Shown: positions 1-8,635 of the stretch, piece after piece
How positions within the stretch are numbered: the stretch's first letter is position 1
Layout: the number at the start of each line of letters is the position of its first letter
Source of the DNA: an uncultured Eubacteriales bacterium
Lineage (GTDB): Bacteria; Bacillota; Clostridia; Christensenellales; UBA1242
Direction: 5' to 3'
Length of the DNA stretch: 64,000 nt
Assembly: GCA_948806215.1 (NCBI GenBank)
Contig: CAQIDI010000001.1
Coordinates: forward strand, 77,704-141,703
Notes under the pieces: generated by a model
Databases searched by the model: none
What the model was told of the DNA's origin: nothing
Seen by the model: only the letters and a program-made list of their open reading frames with translations
Program-made: the position numbers and the translations under genes

Positions 1-365
1 GGTTCGCCAATTAAACCTAAAACTTCATCGGGATCATCTACATCAGGAACTTCGATTCTTATTTGATTATCCCCTTGTTTAACTATTGTTGCTTCTGGGT
101 AATCGGCTAGTATTAGCGATGATAGGCGTGTTATAGTTGCATCAATTTGATCAGATAGCGAGCCTTCACTCTCGCTAGATTGTTCACAATTGTAAACAGC
201 CATAACCCCGCCTTTTAAATCAAGGCCTAATTGAATTCCGCCTGCAAAACCCTTAAAGGTGTAACAAGTAAATGGGATGTCAAAACTAAATATGGTTAAA
301 ACAAGCCCAATTAATGTAGCAATACCAACAAGCACAAAGTTACGAATGGCACGTTTTTTTAACAT
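1..365 (-). CDS. secD: Protein translocase subunit SecD (N-terminal part, cut by window edge)
   Basis: Only the first 121 codons are in the window; the gene continues past base 1. The product begins with a basic stretch (MLKKRAIRN) and one hydrophobic segment at about residues 9-27. It then carries the SecD motif GIQLGLDLKGG, which leads into the first extracytoplasmic domain. SecD works with SecF and YajC at the SecYEG channel, using proton motive force to help release exported proteins. The ATG is preceded by AAGGAG eight bases upstream. It is last in the run ruvC-ruvA-ruvB-queA-tgt-yajC. Whether it is SecD alone or a SecDF fusion cannot be told from this fragment. Confidence 0.9.
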   Translation of the reverse strand, partial: MLKKRAIRNFVLVGIATLIGLVLTIFSFDIPFTCYTFKGFAGGIQLGLDLKGGVMAVYNCEQSSESEGSLSDQIDATITRLSSLILADYPEATIVKQGDNQIRIEVPDVDDPDEVLGLIGE

Positions 366-488
366 TTACTTACTCCTTAAAAGTCGCTGGAATTATTATA
401 TATAATTATAAATTATAAGTCAAACAATAATGTTTAAATTGTTACCATTAATTTCCACAATATAACACATTAATTTTAAGTAATTAAA

Positions 489-554
489 AAAATAAAAGGC
501 ACGAATGCCTTAATTAAAAAACATAAAAAAAGAAGGAAAAATTAATTCCTTCTT
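489..554 (-). terminator. Tandem intrinsic terminators after the TIGR04086-type gene
   Basis: Read on the minus strand, an 8-bp stem (531-538 with 546-553) is followed by a T run. A second hairpin (496-501 with 506-511, loop CGAA) is followed by another T-rich stretch. The first stem overlaps the stop codon of the upstream gene. This separates that gene from secD, which must then start from its own promoter or from read-through. Confidence 0.7.
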
Positions 555-957
555 AACTATTACGAATTTTTTTGTTAACTAAAAATATTCCGCAAAGGCC
601 ACCAATTATTAATGCAAAGGCTACATCGTTTAAAAAACTTAAATTTAACATAAAAGTTCTGCCAAGCGCACTAAAAACTAAAAAAGCTAAAACAGTGTAA
701 ACAATGCCTATTAATGCTCCGGTAATAAGCCCGCGTTCAGGAAACTTTTTTAAAGCAAATAAGCAGCCTAAAAATATACTAATAATTTTTAAGACCTGAT
801 TAACTGGTGTTATTGCAGCATCGGAAATATTAAATAGCTTTATTAAAAGAGCAAAAATTAATATAAACACAAGCGAAAATGAAACAGCTATAATTGCACC
901 TTTTAAAACATTTAATAATAAATTTGATTTAACCCTTTGTTTTTTTACTTTTTCCAT
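553..957 (-). CDS. TIGR04086-type (YrzE-like) small integral membrane protein
   Basis: The product is a 134-residue protein with four predicted membrane helices (about residues 17-40, 50-70, 77-100 and 108-128) and basic ends. Size, topology and position between yajC and secD fit the TIGR04086/YrzE membrane family of Firmicutes, whose function is unknown. The open frame reaches an upstream TTG at 963. I choose the ATG at 957 because AAAAGGG sits six bases before it. The 5' leader contains an inverted repeat at 983-989/999-1005 (TAGGTTT/AAACCTA). The family call rests on topology and synteny rather than on a diagnostic motif. Confidence 0.65.
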   Translation of the reverse strand: MEKVKKQRVKSNLLLNVLKGAIIAVSFSLVFILIFALLIKLFNISDAAITPVNQVLKIISIFLGCLFALKKFPERGLITGALIGIVYTVLAFLVFSALGRTFMLNLSFLNDVAFALIIGGLCGIFLVNKKIRNS

Positions 958-1123
958 AAACAACCCTTTTTAATGTTTTTTATAGGTTTATGCTGGACAA
1001 ACCTAAATTATGATTGCTTATAAGAAATTTAATTACTTAAGTGCTATGCATAATTGCTAATTATGGCTAAAAATAGCGAAAAATGTAGAATATGAATACT
1101 ATATTGTTAAAATGCACTTAAAA

Positions 1124-1153
1124 CAAAAAAGAGTAACTTTTATTAAGCTACCC
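1124..1153 (-). terminator. Intrinsic terminator after yajC
   Basis: On the minus strand a 9-bp stem with two G.U pairs (1131-1139 with 1145-1153) is followed by TTTTTTG. It lies 15 bases after the yajC stop codon and ends the ruvC-to-yajC run. Confidence 0.7.
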
Positions 1154-1168
1154 TTTAATTAATATTAA

Positions 1169-1792
1169 TTATTTTTTTGTTGTTGATTTTGTAGCAGTAG
1201 ATTTAGAAGCTGTTGTTTTCTTTTCTACTGGTTTTTTAGTAGGTTCTTTTTTTGTTGCAGGTTTTTTAACTTCTGCTTTTTCTGCTTTTTCTTCAACAGG
1301 TTTTTCTTCGGTTTTAACTGTGCTAACTTCACTTGCTTTTGGTGAGCTTGCTTTTTTAGCAGTTGTTTTTTTAGTTGTTTTTGCTTCGTTTGCTTCTAGT
1401 TGTTTTTCTAGTTCTTCAAATTTCTTTTCTTCTTCGGTTTTAGCTGTTACTTCGTTGCCATTTTCATCTAAAACAATATCGGTTTTTTCGTCGATAGCAT
1501 AAATTGCATTTATATGAAGTTCTTGATAAGATGTTCTTTTATCGTCACCTGTTTCGATTAAAACAATTTTACCATCGGTGGTTTCGGTAACTTTTAAAAC
1601 TTTACCATATAAACCATAGTAGGTTTTAACTTTTGCGCCTGGAACAACTTTTTGTTCAAGTTCACTTCTATAAGTATCTTCTTTTTTTCTACGATTGAAA
1701 GAAATTAACATTAACACTACTAACGCTACAACTAAAACGATTAGTAAGCCATATTGAGCAAACCAGTTTGATGAATTTAATAAACTTAACAT
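1169..1792 (-). CDS. yajC: Preprotein translocase subunit YajC with long basic C-terminal tail
   Basis: The first 95 or so residues are a standard YajC: one membrane helix at residues 13-32 (LLIVLVVALVVLMLISF), a basic RRKK stop, then the small soluble domain with PGAKVKTYYGLYGKV. YajC associates with SecD/SecF and supports protein export. The protein is 207 residues, about twice the usual length. From about residue 115 it becomes a low-complexity tail rich in Lys, Thr, Ala and Glu (repeats such as KKTTAKK and KKPVEKK). By topology the tail should be cytoplasmic; a role in contacting ribosomes or nucleic acid is only a guess. The gene follows tgt by 101 bases. Confidence 0.92.
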   Translation of the reverse strand: MLSLLNSSNWFAQYGLLIVLVVALVVLMLISFNRRKKEDTYRSELEQKVVPGAKVKTYYGLYGKVLKVTETTDGKIVLIETGDDKRTSYQELHINAIYAIDEKTDIVLDENGNEVTAKTEEEKKFEELEKQLEANEAKTTKKTTAKKASSPKASEVSTVKTEEKPVEEKAEKAEVKKPATKKEPTKKPVEKKTTASKSTATKSTTKK

Positions 1793-1893
1793 AATTTATT
1801 CTCCTAAAATTTTTAACATAGTTATTTTAACAAATATATTGTTTATAAGCAATAAATTAAATATAAAATTAGCATAAAAATTACCATATATTG

Positions 1894-3015
1894 TTATATC
1901 TTGTAATTTTTTAAATATTCATTTTTGAAAGTTAAAAATCTATCTTCCCTAATAGCTTGTTTAATTTCTTCCATAAGATTGGTTAAAAAGTGAATATTGT
2001 GAATGCTAAGTAGCCTTGCACCCAAAATTTCACCAGCGTTAATTAAATGTCTTATATATGCTCTAGTAAAGTTTTTGCAAGCATAGCAAGTGCAATCAGT
2101 TTCTATTGGAGTAAAATCTTCTTTATATTCTGCATTTCTTACAACTAACTTGCCAGTTCTGGTAAAAGCTGTTCCGTTTCTGGCAATTCTGGTTGGTAAT
2201 ACGCAATCGAACATATCAATTCCGCGTGCAACACCTTCTAAAATGCAATCGGGGCTACCAACTCCCATAAGATATCTTGGAACGTTATCGGGATAATATG
2301 GTTTTAATGTGTCCATTATTTCGTACATAATTTCTTTTGGTTCGCCTACAGAAAGACCACCTATTGCCATACCATATTTAACATAAGGCAAAGTTCTTTT
2401 AATGCTTTCAATTCGTAAATCGTTATATAAATTTCCTTGAACTATTGGAAACAATGCTTGATTTGGATTATTATGAGCCTTATAGCAACGATCAAGCCAA
2501 TAAAGAGTGCGATTCATTGCCTTCTCGCTTTTGTTATGATCGGCACCATATGTTGTGCATTCATCGAATGCCATAATTATATCTGCACCAAGTGCTTCTT
2601 GAATTTCCATATCCTTTTCGGGAGTTATATAGTGTTTTGCTCCGTTTAAGTGAGATCTAAATTCAACGCCATCGTCGGTTATTTTTCTTAAATCCGACAA
2701 TGAAAATACTTGAAATCCACCACTATCGGTTAAAATTGGGCGATCCCAATTCATAAATTTATGCAATCCGCCAGCTTTTTTAACAATTTCGTGACCAGGA
2801 CGCAAGTATAAGTGATAGGTGTTGCTAAGTATTATTTGTGCATTATTTTGTTTTAGTTCATCAGGAGATAAACTTTTAACAGTTGCTTGTGTACCTACAG
2901 GCATAAAAACTGGAGTTTCAATATCGCCGTGTGGTGTGTGAAACTTACCAATTCGTGCTCCGCTTTCGGCACAAACTTTTTTTGTTTCGAAGTAAAAATT
3001 TTCTTGTGTTTTCAT
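1894..3015 (-). CDS. tgt: tRNA-guanine transglycosylase (queuine tRNA-ribosyltransferase)
   Basis: The enzyme swaps guanine 34 for preQ1 in tRNAs with GUN anticodons, the first tRNA-bound step of queuosine synthesis. The 373-residue length is normal. Visible motifs are DSGGFQ (residues 97-102, substrate pocket), MAFDECTTYG, GGLSVGEP, the nucleophile region FDCVLPTRIARNG, and the zinc site CTCYAC followed by the C-terminal H of LLSIHN. The next gene upstream, queA, encodes the following step. Ten bases separate the two, so they are probably co-transcribed. Confidence 0.97.
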   Translation of the reverse strand: MKTQENFYFETKKVCAESGARIGKFHTPHGDIETPVFMPVGTQATVKSLSPDELKQNNAQIILSNTYHLYLRPGHEIVKKAGGLHKFMNWDRPILTDSGGFQVFSLSDLRKITDDGVEFRSHLNGAKHYITPEKDMEIQEALGADIIMAFDECTTYGADHNKSEKAMNRTLYWLDRCYKAHNNPNQALFPIVQGNLYNDLRIESIKRTLPYVKYGMAIGGLSVGEPKEIMYEIMDTLKPYYPDNVPRYLMGVGSPDCILEGVARGIDMFDCVLPTRIARNGTAFTRTGKLVVRNAEYKEDFTPIETDCTCYACKNFTRAYIRHLINAGEILGARLLSIHNIHFLTNLMEEIKQAIREDRFLTFKNEYLKNYKI

Positions 3016-3025
3016 ATTTTTCCTT

Positions 3026-4057
3026 TTAAATTAGTAATGTTGCATCGCCAAAACTAAAAAATCTATATTTTTCTTTAACTGCTAAGTTATACATATTTAA
3101 GGTTTCTTTTATTCCTATAAATGCACTAACTAGCATAATTAAGGTACTTTCTGGTAAGTGAAAATTGGTTATAACTCCATCGACAACTTTAAACTTATAT
3201 CCGGGATATATAAAAATGTTTGTATCGTCGCTACATTCCGTAATTTTACCAAACTTTGTTGCTGCACTTTCTAGTGTTCTAATACTTGTTGTTCCAACAG
3301 CAATAACACGCCTACCTTCCTGCTTTGCTTTGTTAATTATTTCGGCACTTTGTTTTGAAATTTCGTAATGCTCGGTGTGCATTTCGTGATTTAAAATGTT
3401 ATCTTCACTAACTGGCCTAAATGTGCCCAAGCCAACGTGAAGCAAAACTTCGGTTACTATAACACCTTTTTGTTTTAATTTTTCAAGAAGCTCGTTTGTA
3501 AAATGCAAGCCAGCAGTAGGCGCAGCACTCGAACCATCAACCTTAGAATAAACTGTGTTATAACGGCTTTTATCTTTGCATTCTTGCCTAATATAGTGTG
3601 GAAGTGGCATTGTGCCAATTTCGTTTAATATTTCTTCAAATACTCCACTAAACTTAAATTCGATTTCGGCTTCGCCAAATTCTTTTATTTTAGTTATTAC
3701 GCAAGATAGTTTTTCGTTAAACTTTATTTCTGTTCCAATTTTAACACGCTTTAGTGGTTTTATTAAAACATTCCAACAAGTGTTATTATAGCGTTTTAAA
3801 AGCAAAACTTCAATTTTTGCATTTGTTTCAACTTTAACGCCATATAGTCTGGCTGGAATAACTTTAGTGTTGTTAACAACTAAAACATCGCCAGCAACTA
3901 AGTAATCAAAAATATCTTTAAATATTTTATGTTCAATAGTTTTAGTATCCTTATGATACACCATTAAGCGTGATGAATCACGAGGCTCAACCGGAAATTG
4001 AGCAATAAGTTCTTCTGGTAAGTTATAGTTATAAGTGCTCTTACTTAAAATATCCAT
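3026..4057 (-). CDS. queA: S-adenosylmethionine:tRNA ribosyltransferase-isomerase
   Basis: QueA moves the ribosyl part of SAM onto preQ1 in tRNA, giving epoxyqueuosine. At 343 residues it is full length. It starts with the family sequence YNLPEELIAQFPVEPRDSSRLMVY and carries the signatures PLPHYIR, GSSAAPTAGLHFT and LHVGLGTFRPV, plus the C-terminal FSFGDATLL. Its ATG overlaps the ruvB stop codon in a TAATG arrangement at 4055-4059, so translation is probably coupled. With tgt next door it forms the queuosine pair usual beside ruvAB in Firmicutes. Confidence 0.97.
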   Translation of the reverse strand: MDILSKSTYNYNLPEELIAQFPVEPRDSSRLMVYHKDTKTIEHKIFKDIFDYLVAGDVLVVNNTKVIPARLYGVKVETNAKIEVLLLKRYNNTCWNVLIKPLKRVKIGTEIKFNEKLSCVITKIKEFGEAEIEFKFSGVFEEILNEIGTMPLPHYIRQECKDKSRYNTVYSKVDGSSAAPTAGLHFTNELLEKLKQKGVIVTEVLLHVGLGTFRPVSEDNILNHEMHTEHYEISKQSAEIINKAKQEGRRVIAVGTTSIRTLESAATKFGKITECSDDTNIFIYPGYKFKVVDGVITNFHLPESTLIMLVSAFIGIKETLNMYNLAVKEKYRFFSFGDATLLI

Positions 4058-5106
4058 TATTTTTCTTCCTTTGGAACATACATTTCTATATATTTTTGGC
4101 GAGAATCGCTAAATTCTTTGTTTAAGTGCTTATATGCGTTTGGAAGTGCTACTCTACCACGAGGGGTTCTAGCAATAAAACCAAGTTGAAGTAAGTATGG
4201 TTCGTAAACATCTTCAATGGTATTTGATTCTTCACCAGTTGCGGCACTTAAAGTATCAAGTCCAACAGGGCCACCATTAAACTTATCGATTATTGTGTTT
4301 AACAATTTTCTATCTATAAAATCTAAACCAAGTTCATCAACTTCTAACATATTTAAAGCTTCGTTACAAAGTTCGTAAGTTATTGTTCCATTTCCCATAA
4401 CCGAAGCATAATCGCGTACACGCTTTAAAAAACGATTGGCAATACGAGGTGTTCCACGGCTTCGAAGTGCAAGTTCTTCGCAAGCTCTTTCATCAATTTT
4501 AATTCCTAAAATGCTTGCCGAACGGCTAATTATTTTGCTAAGTTCGTTTTTATTATACATTTCAAGCCTGCAAACAACACCAAATCTATCGCGAAGTGGC
4601 CCTGTTAACATTCCTGCTTTTGTTGTTGCTCCAATCAAAGTGAAAGGTTGAAGTTTTAGGCGCATAGTTCTAGCACTTGGACCTTTTCCTAAAATAAAAT
4701 CGAGTGCATAATCTTCCATAGCAGGATATAAAACTTCCTCTACTGACCTATTTAATCTGTGAATTTCATCAATAAACAAAACATCGTTTTTATTTAAGTT
4801 GGTTAAAATACTAGCCAAATCGGCAACTTTTTCGATTGCTGGTCCACTTGTTATTTTTAAGCTTGAACCAAGTTCGTTTGCAATAATGTGGCTTAAAGTT
4901 GTTTTGCCAAGCCCTGGTGGTCCATAAAGCAAAACGTGATCTAGTGCTTCGCCACGCTGTTTTGCTGCTTGAATATAAATATTTAAACTCTTTTTAATTT
5001 TATCCTGACCAACATAATCCGACATAGAAGTTGGACGCAAAGTATTTTCAACATCTTCATCTTCTAAGCTTTTAGTGCTGGTAATAAATCTCTCATCGTC
5101 TTCCAT
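4057..5106 (-). CDS. ruvB: Holliday junction branch-migration helicase RuvB
   Basis: RuvB is the hexameric AAA+ motor that drives branch migration on RuvA-bound Holliday junctions. The 349-residue product has RPTSMSDYVGQ near the N terminus, Walker A GPPGLGKTTLSH, Walker B LFIDEIHRLNR, sensor 1 IGATT, the arginine-finger region GPLRDRFG, and the C-terminal winged-helix end FIARTPRGRVALPNAY. It lies seven bases after ruvA and overlaps queA by one base. All residues expected for activity are visible. Confidence 0.98.
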   Translation of the reverse strand: MEDDERFITSTKSLEDEDVENTLRPTSMSDYVGQDKIKKSLNIYIQAAKQRGEALDHVLLYGPPGLGKTTLSHIIANELGSSLKITSGPAIEKVADLASILTNLNKNDVLFIDEIHRLNRSVEEVLYPAMEDYALDFILGKGPSARTMRLKLQPFTLIGATTKAGMLTGPLRDRFGVVCRLEMYNKNELSKIISRSASILGIKIDERACEELALRSRGTPRIANRFLKRVRDYASVMGNGTITYELCNEALNMLEVDELGLDFIDRKLLNTIIDKFNGGPVGLDTLSAATGEESNTIEDVYEPYLLQLGFIARTPRGRVALPNAYKHLNKEFSDSRQKYIEMYVPKEEK

Positions 5107-5113
5107 ATTTCAC

Positions 5114-5707
5114 CTAGCCTAAGTTTTTTAATGCCTTAGCAATTAATGTTTCGGTTGTATCGGTTTCGGTAGCAACTCGTTTTACAAGTTTTAATGCGTC
5201 AAAACGGCTTAAGCCCATATTAACAAGCAGTTCACAAGCTTCGTCGCACGCTGTGGTACTTATGTTATTATTTTCAAATTCGATACTTGATAAACTTCCG
5301 CTTAAATCACCTATTTTACCTTTTAATTCAAGCACAATTCGTTCTGCAGTTTTTTTACCAATTCCCTTTGCTTGCGAAATGGTTTTAACATCGCCAGTTA
5401 TAATGCAATTAACTAAATCGTTAGGTTTAATTGCACTTAAAATTTGCTGAGCCATTTTAGCACCAACTCCAGAAACTGTTATAAGTTCTAAAAACAAATT
5501 TTTTTCTTCTTTACTTAAAAAACCAAATAACAAAAAAGCATCCTCTCTAACGTGCAAATAAGTGTAAACTTTAGCCACTTCTCCAACATTACCTAACAAA
5601 CTTAAGGTGTTAGTAGAAACAAAAATTTCGTAGCCAATTCCATTACATTCAATAATAACACTATTTTCGGTTTTATCTTCAATTTTACCAGTTATAAATG
5701 CGTACAT
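5114..5707 (-). CDS. ruvA: Holliday junction DNA-binding subunit RuvA
   Basis: The product is 197 residues. It has the N-terminal OB fold beginning MYAFITGKIEDKTENSVIIE, two helix-hairpin-helix elements (VSGVGAKMAQQILS and AKGIGKKTAERIVLELKGKI) that grip the junction DNA, and the small C-terminal domain (ACELLVNMGLSRFDALKLVKRV) that binds RuvB. The length is normal. It sits 12 bases after ruvC and seven before ruvB, in the order C-A-B. Confidence 0.97.
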   Translation of the reverse strand: MYAFITGKIEDKTENSVIIECNGIGYEIFVSTNTLSLLGNVGEVAKVYTYLHVREDAFLLFGFLSKEEKNLFLELITVSGVGAKMAQQILSAIKPNDLVNCIITGDVKTISQAKGIGKKTAERIVLELKGKIGDLSGSLSSIEFENNNISTTACDEACELLVNMGLSRFDALKLVKRVATETDTTETLIAKALKNLG

Positions 5708-5719
5708 AAATATTTCCTT

Positions 5720-6220
5720 TTATTTAATATCTGTTCCACTAAGCACCAAGTTTGTTTGGCTGTGGCAAAGAGCTGCAGCAAGTGCATCGGCAGCATCGTC
5801 TGGCTTTGGCACTTTGGTTAAATTTAGTATTGCTTTAACCATATACTGAATTTGATGTTTATCTGCTCGGCCATTACCAGTTAGTGCTTGTTTGATTTGA
5901 AGTGGTGTGTATTCGTATAATCTATCGGTGCCCATTTTTTTTGTTGCTGCAAGCAAAATAACTCCTCTTGCCATTGCAACATTAATTACGGTTTTTTGGT
6001 TTGTGTGATAAAATAGTTCTTCCATAGCAAAATGATCGGGTTTATATTTATCAATTAAGTAACTAATACCATCGTATATTTTATTAAGCCTAACCGACAT
6101 TTTTAAACTTTTATCGGTTTCTATAACTCCATAATCTAAAACCTTGGTTTCGCGTTTGGTTTTTTCTATTATTCCAAAACCTACTATTGCATAACCCGGG
6201 TCGATACCTATAATTATCAT
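5720..6220 (-). CDS. ruvC: Holliday junction resolvase RuvC
   Basis: RuvC is the endonuclease that cuts Holliday junctions symmetrically. The 166-residue protein has the four acidic residues expected of the RNase-H-like fold: D in IIGIDPGYAIVGFG, E in AMEELFYHTN, and the pair in KPDDAADALAAALCH. Start MIIIGIDPG is standard. It is the first gene of the ruv-que-tgt operon. A promoter is visible upstream, and a terminator after yebC separates the two units. Confidence 0.97.
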   Translation of the reverse strand: MIIIGIDPGYAIVGFGIIEKTKRETKVLDYGVIETDKSLKMSVRLNKIYDGISYLIDKYKPDHFAMEELFYHTNQKTVINVAMARGVILLAATKKMGTDRLYEYTPLQIKQALTGNGRADKHQIQYMVKAILNLTKVPKPDDAADALAAALCHSQTNLVLSGTDIK

Positions 6221-6251
6221 AACTCTTCACCATTATTATTACTAATAATAA

Positions 6252-6280
6252 TTATTATATAATATAAGCAGTTTTGTCAA
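6252..6280 (-). promoter_or_regulatory. Sigma-A-type promoter for the ruvC operon
   Basis: On the minus strand TTGACA (6275-6280) is followed after 17 bases by TAATAA, or after 15 bases by TATAAT (6254-6259). It lies 32-60 bases before the ruvC start. The -35 is perfect; the exact -10 is uncertain because the region is AT-rich. Confidence 0.6.
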
Positions 6281-6449
6281 ATGCTTAAACTAATTTTAAC
6301 TTATTTTTTCAAACATTTGTTCAATATAGATGTTTTTCAAATAAAATTATTAAATAGTAAAGTTATAAAAATTAATTAATTTTAACTATTATGCAAAATT
6401 TGATTTATTGGCTTTAAAAAAGCGATTATTAAATATTTGCATAGGATTA

Positions 6450-6484
6450 AAAAAATAAAAAAGTGCTTAAAAATAGCACTTTTA
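6450..6484 (-). terminator. Intrinsic terminator after yebC
   Basis: On the minus strand a 9-bp stem (6459-6467 with 6475-6483) is followed by a T run. It lies directly after the yebC stop codon and ends the infC-rpmI-rplT-methyltransferase-yebC run. From here to ruvC (about 230 bases) I see only the ruvC promoter. Confidence 0.8.
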
Positions 6485-6489
6485 ATTTA

Positions 6490-7230
6490 TTATTCTTCGT
6501 CGTCTTCTGGAAGTTCTACATTATGATAAACTTCTTGAATATCGTCGTTATCCTCTAACTCATCTATTAATTTTAAGAAGCTTTTTAATTTATCGGCTTC
6601 TAATTTTATGTAGTTAGCAGGAATAAGGTCTAATTCTGCATTATCCATTGGAATATTGTTAGATTCAAAGTATTGACGTGCAGATTCGAAGTTTTCTGGA
6701 GTTGTTAATATTTCGTAGAATGTATCGTATGTTACGCAATCTTCTGCATTTGCTTCGATAGAATGCATCATCATATCGTCTTCTGTAATACCAACACCTT
6801 TAGGAATATCGATAACACCTTTTTTGGTGAATAAATAAGATACACAGTTTGTTGAACCAAGGCTACCACCGTGATGATCAAAATAGTGGCGAACTTCGCT
6901 TGCTGTGCGGTTTTTATTATCGGTTAAAGCTTGAACAATAACAGCTGAACCGGCTGGACCATAGCCTTCGTATGTCATGGCTTCGTAGTTAACAGAACTT
7001 AGCTCTCCTGTTGCTTTTTTGATGGAACGATTAATGTTATCGTTTGGCATATTATTTGCTCTTGCCTTAGCAATAACTGTTTTTAGTTTTGCGTTAGAGT
7101 TAGGATCAGGGCCACCTTCTTTTACGGCAACAACTATTTCTCTACCAATTTTTGTGTAGATTTTTCCAGTTGCGGCATCGTTAGCAGCTTTTTTGTTTTT
7201 AATTTTACTAAACTTATTATGACCTGACAT
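6490..7230 (-). CDS. yebC: YebC/PmpR-family protein (TACO1-like)
   Basis: The 246-residue product starts MSGHNKFSKIKNKKAANDAATGK, close to the SGHSKW start of the YebC family, and contains GGPDPNSNAKLKTVIAKARANNMPNDNI and the central EGYGPAGSAVIVQALTDN. YebC-family proteins are described as DNA-binding regulators, and their mitochondrial relative TACO1 as a translation activator. More recent work ties bacterial YebC to translation of difficult proline stretches. The setting here, behind rplT and an rRNA methyltransferase, agrees with a translation role. The common HSKW motif reads HNKF here. Confidence 0.93.
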   Translation of the reverse strand: MSGHNKFSKIKNKKAANDAATGKIYTKIGREIVVAVKEGGPDPNSNAKLKTVIAKARANNMPNDNINRSIKKATGELSSVNYEAMTYEGYGPAGSAVIVQALTDNKNRTASEVRHYFDHHGGSLGSTNCVSYLFTKKGVIDIPKGVGITEDDMMMHSIEANAEDCVTYDTFYEILTTPENFESARQYFESNNIPMDNAELDLIPANYIKLEADKLKSFLKLIDELEDNDDIQEVYHNVELPEDDEE

Positions 7231-7242
7231 TGTTACTCCTCC

Positions 7243-7992
7243 TTAATTTATTATATACATTAAAATGCTAGCACTAATGCTTGCATTTAAACTTTCTACA
7301 TTGTTATTCATTGGAATTGTTACTGTGTAATCGCATATTTCTTGAATGGTGTTACTAACTCCATTGCCTTCGTTACCAATAACCAATCCAAAACTTTTTG
7401 GTGGATTAAATGATTTTAAATTTTTGCCGTTTAAATTGGCAGAAATAAGATTGAACTTGTGCTGTTTCTTTAAATTGATTAATTCTTGTTCGGTTACAAA
7501 CAAAAAGTTAATATTAAAAACATAACCCATACTAGAACGAATTACTTTTGAAGAATATGGATAAACACCATTAACACACACAATTTGTGTGTATCCAAAA
7601 GCAACTGCACTGCGAATTATTGCTCCAAGATTTGATGGGTCTTGCAAAGAATCAAGCACTAAAAATTTACTATTAAAATTAAATTCACTTTGTTTTGGAA
7701 GTTCAACTAAAGCATAAATTCCGCTTGGGGTGCTTGTTTCTGAAATTTTGTTTGAAATAGCATTAGAAATTAATGTTATATTATTATTTGTTTTAATTAA
7801 ACTAGCAAATTTGTTTTGTTTACCTGATTCAATAAAAATTTGTTTAACATTTAATTTGTTATTCAAACAATCTTTAACAACTTTTTCGCTTTCAACAAAG
7901 CACGCATTTAAGGATAATGCTCCCTTTTTTGTTTTTGCAAGCATTAAATCCTTAATTATTGCGTTTTGTGTTGAAGTTATTTCTTTAATCAT
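7243..7992 (-). CDS. TrmH/SpoU-family rRNA (2'-O-ribose) methyltransferase
   Basis: The protein has an N-terminal substrate-binding region (ITSTQNAIIKDLMLA) and a SPOUT knot domain with the family motifs LDSLQDPSNLGAIIRSAVAFG, VIGNEGNGVS and VTIPMNNNVESLNASISASI. These motifs bind S-adenosylmethionine and catalyse ribose 2'-O methylation, usually of 23S rRNA. Two starts are possible: ATG at 8010 (MFFWIYMIKE..., AAGG upstream) and ATG at 7992 (MIKEITSTQN, GGAT upstream). I prefer 7992 because family members begin with this sequence. It lies between rplT and yebC, as is common in Firmicutes. Confidence 0.9.
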   Translation of the reverse strand: MIKEITSTQNAIIKDLMLAKTKKGALSLNACFVESEKVVKDCLNNKLNVKQIFIESGKQNKFASLIKTNNNITLISNAISNKISETSTPSGIYALVELPKQSEFNFNSKFLVLDSLQDPSNLGAIIRSAVAFGYTQIVCVNGVYPYSSKVIRSSMGYVFNINFLFVTEQELINLKKQHKFNLISANLNGKNLKSFNPPKSFGLVIGNEGNGVSNTIQEICDYTVTIPMNNNVESLNASISASILMYIIN

Positions 7993-8050
7993 ATAAATCC
8001 AAAAAAACATTAAGTTAACCTTAGTTAACCTAATATTTTAAAATTTTTAA

Positions 8051-8404
8051 TTAAGCTAGTTTTGATTTTGCTGTTTCAACTAATTTAGCAAAAGCATTTG
8101 CATCGTTAAGTGCAAGGTCTGCTAAAACTTTACGGTTAAGATTAATGTTGGCAAGTTTTAAGCCGTGCATAAATTTTGAATATGAAATATTGTTTAAACG
8201 GCAACCTGCGTTAATTCTTGCAATCCAAAGTTGACGGAAATCACGCTTTTTTAATCTACGGCCAACATATGCATATTGACCACTTTTCATAACTGCTTGG
8301 TTAGCTACACGATATAAGTGACCACGAGCGCCACGATATCCTTTAGCTGCTTTTAATACTTTTTTGCGATTTTTGTTCGCATTAACTGCTCTTTTAACTC
8401 TCAT
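8051..8404 (-). CDS. rplT: 50S ribosomal protein L20
   Basis: The 117-residue product has the normal L20 length and sequence (MRVKRAVNANKNRKKVLKAAKGYRG..., RKRDFRQLWIARINA-like core, basic throughout). L20 helps early 50S assembly on 23S rRNA. In Bacillus it also represses its own operon by binding the infC leader. It follows rpmI by 11 bases. Confidence 0.98.
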   Translation of the reverse strand: MRVKRAVNANKNRKKVLKAAKGYRGARGHLYRVANQAVMKSGQYAYVGRRLKKRDFRQLWIARINAGCRLNNISYSKFMHGLKLANINLNRKVLADLALNDANAFAKLVETAKSKLA

Positions 8405-8415
8405 TGCTATTCTCC

Positions 8416-8610
8416 TTATTGATTTAACATACCTTTAATGTTTTTCTCGTCGGCTTTGCTAACATAAGCTGGTTGACGTAAAGCCATTTTGCGAGCTGGC
8501 TCTTTTTTAGTTAAAATGTGACGACGGTTTTGACGATTACGTTTAACAACACCAGATGGTTTTACTGAAAAACGTTTTTTAGCTGTGCTTCTTGTTTTTT
8601 GTTTTGGCAT
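8416..8610 (-). CDS. rpmI: 50S ribosomal protein L35
   Basis: A 64-residue, very basic product with the L35 pattern KTRSTAKKRFSVKPSG and RRHILTKKEPARKMALRQP. It is a small structural protein of the large subunit. It lies between infC (25 bases) and rplT (11 bases) in the conserved infC-rpmI-rplT operon. The ATG is preceded by AAGGAG. Confidence 0.98.
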   Translation of the reverse strand: MPKQKTRSTAKKRFSVKPSGVVKRNRQNRRHILTKKEPARKMALRQPAYVSKADEKNIKGMLNQ

Positions 8611-8635
8611 AATAAAATATCTCCTTGTAAAAAAT

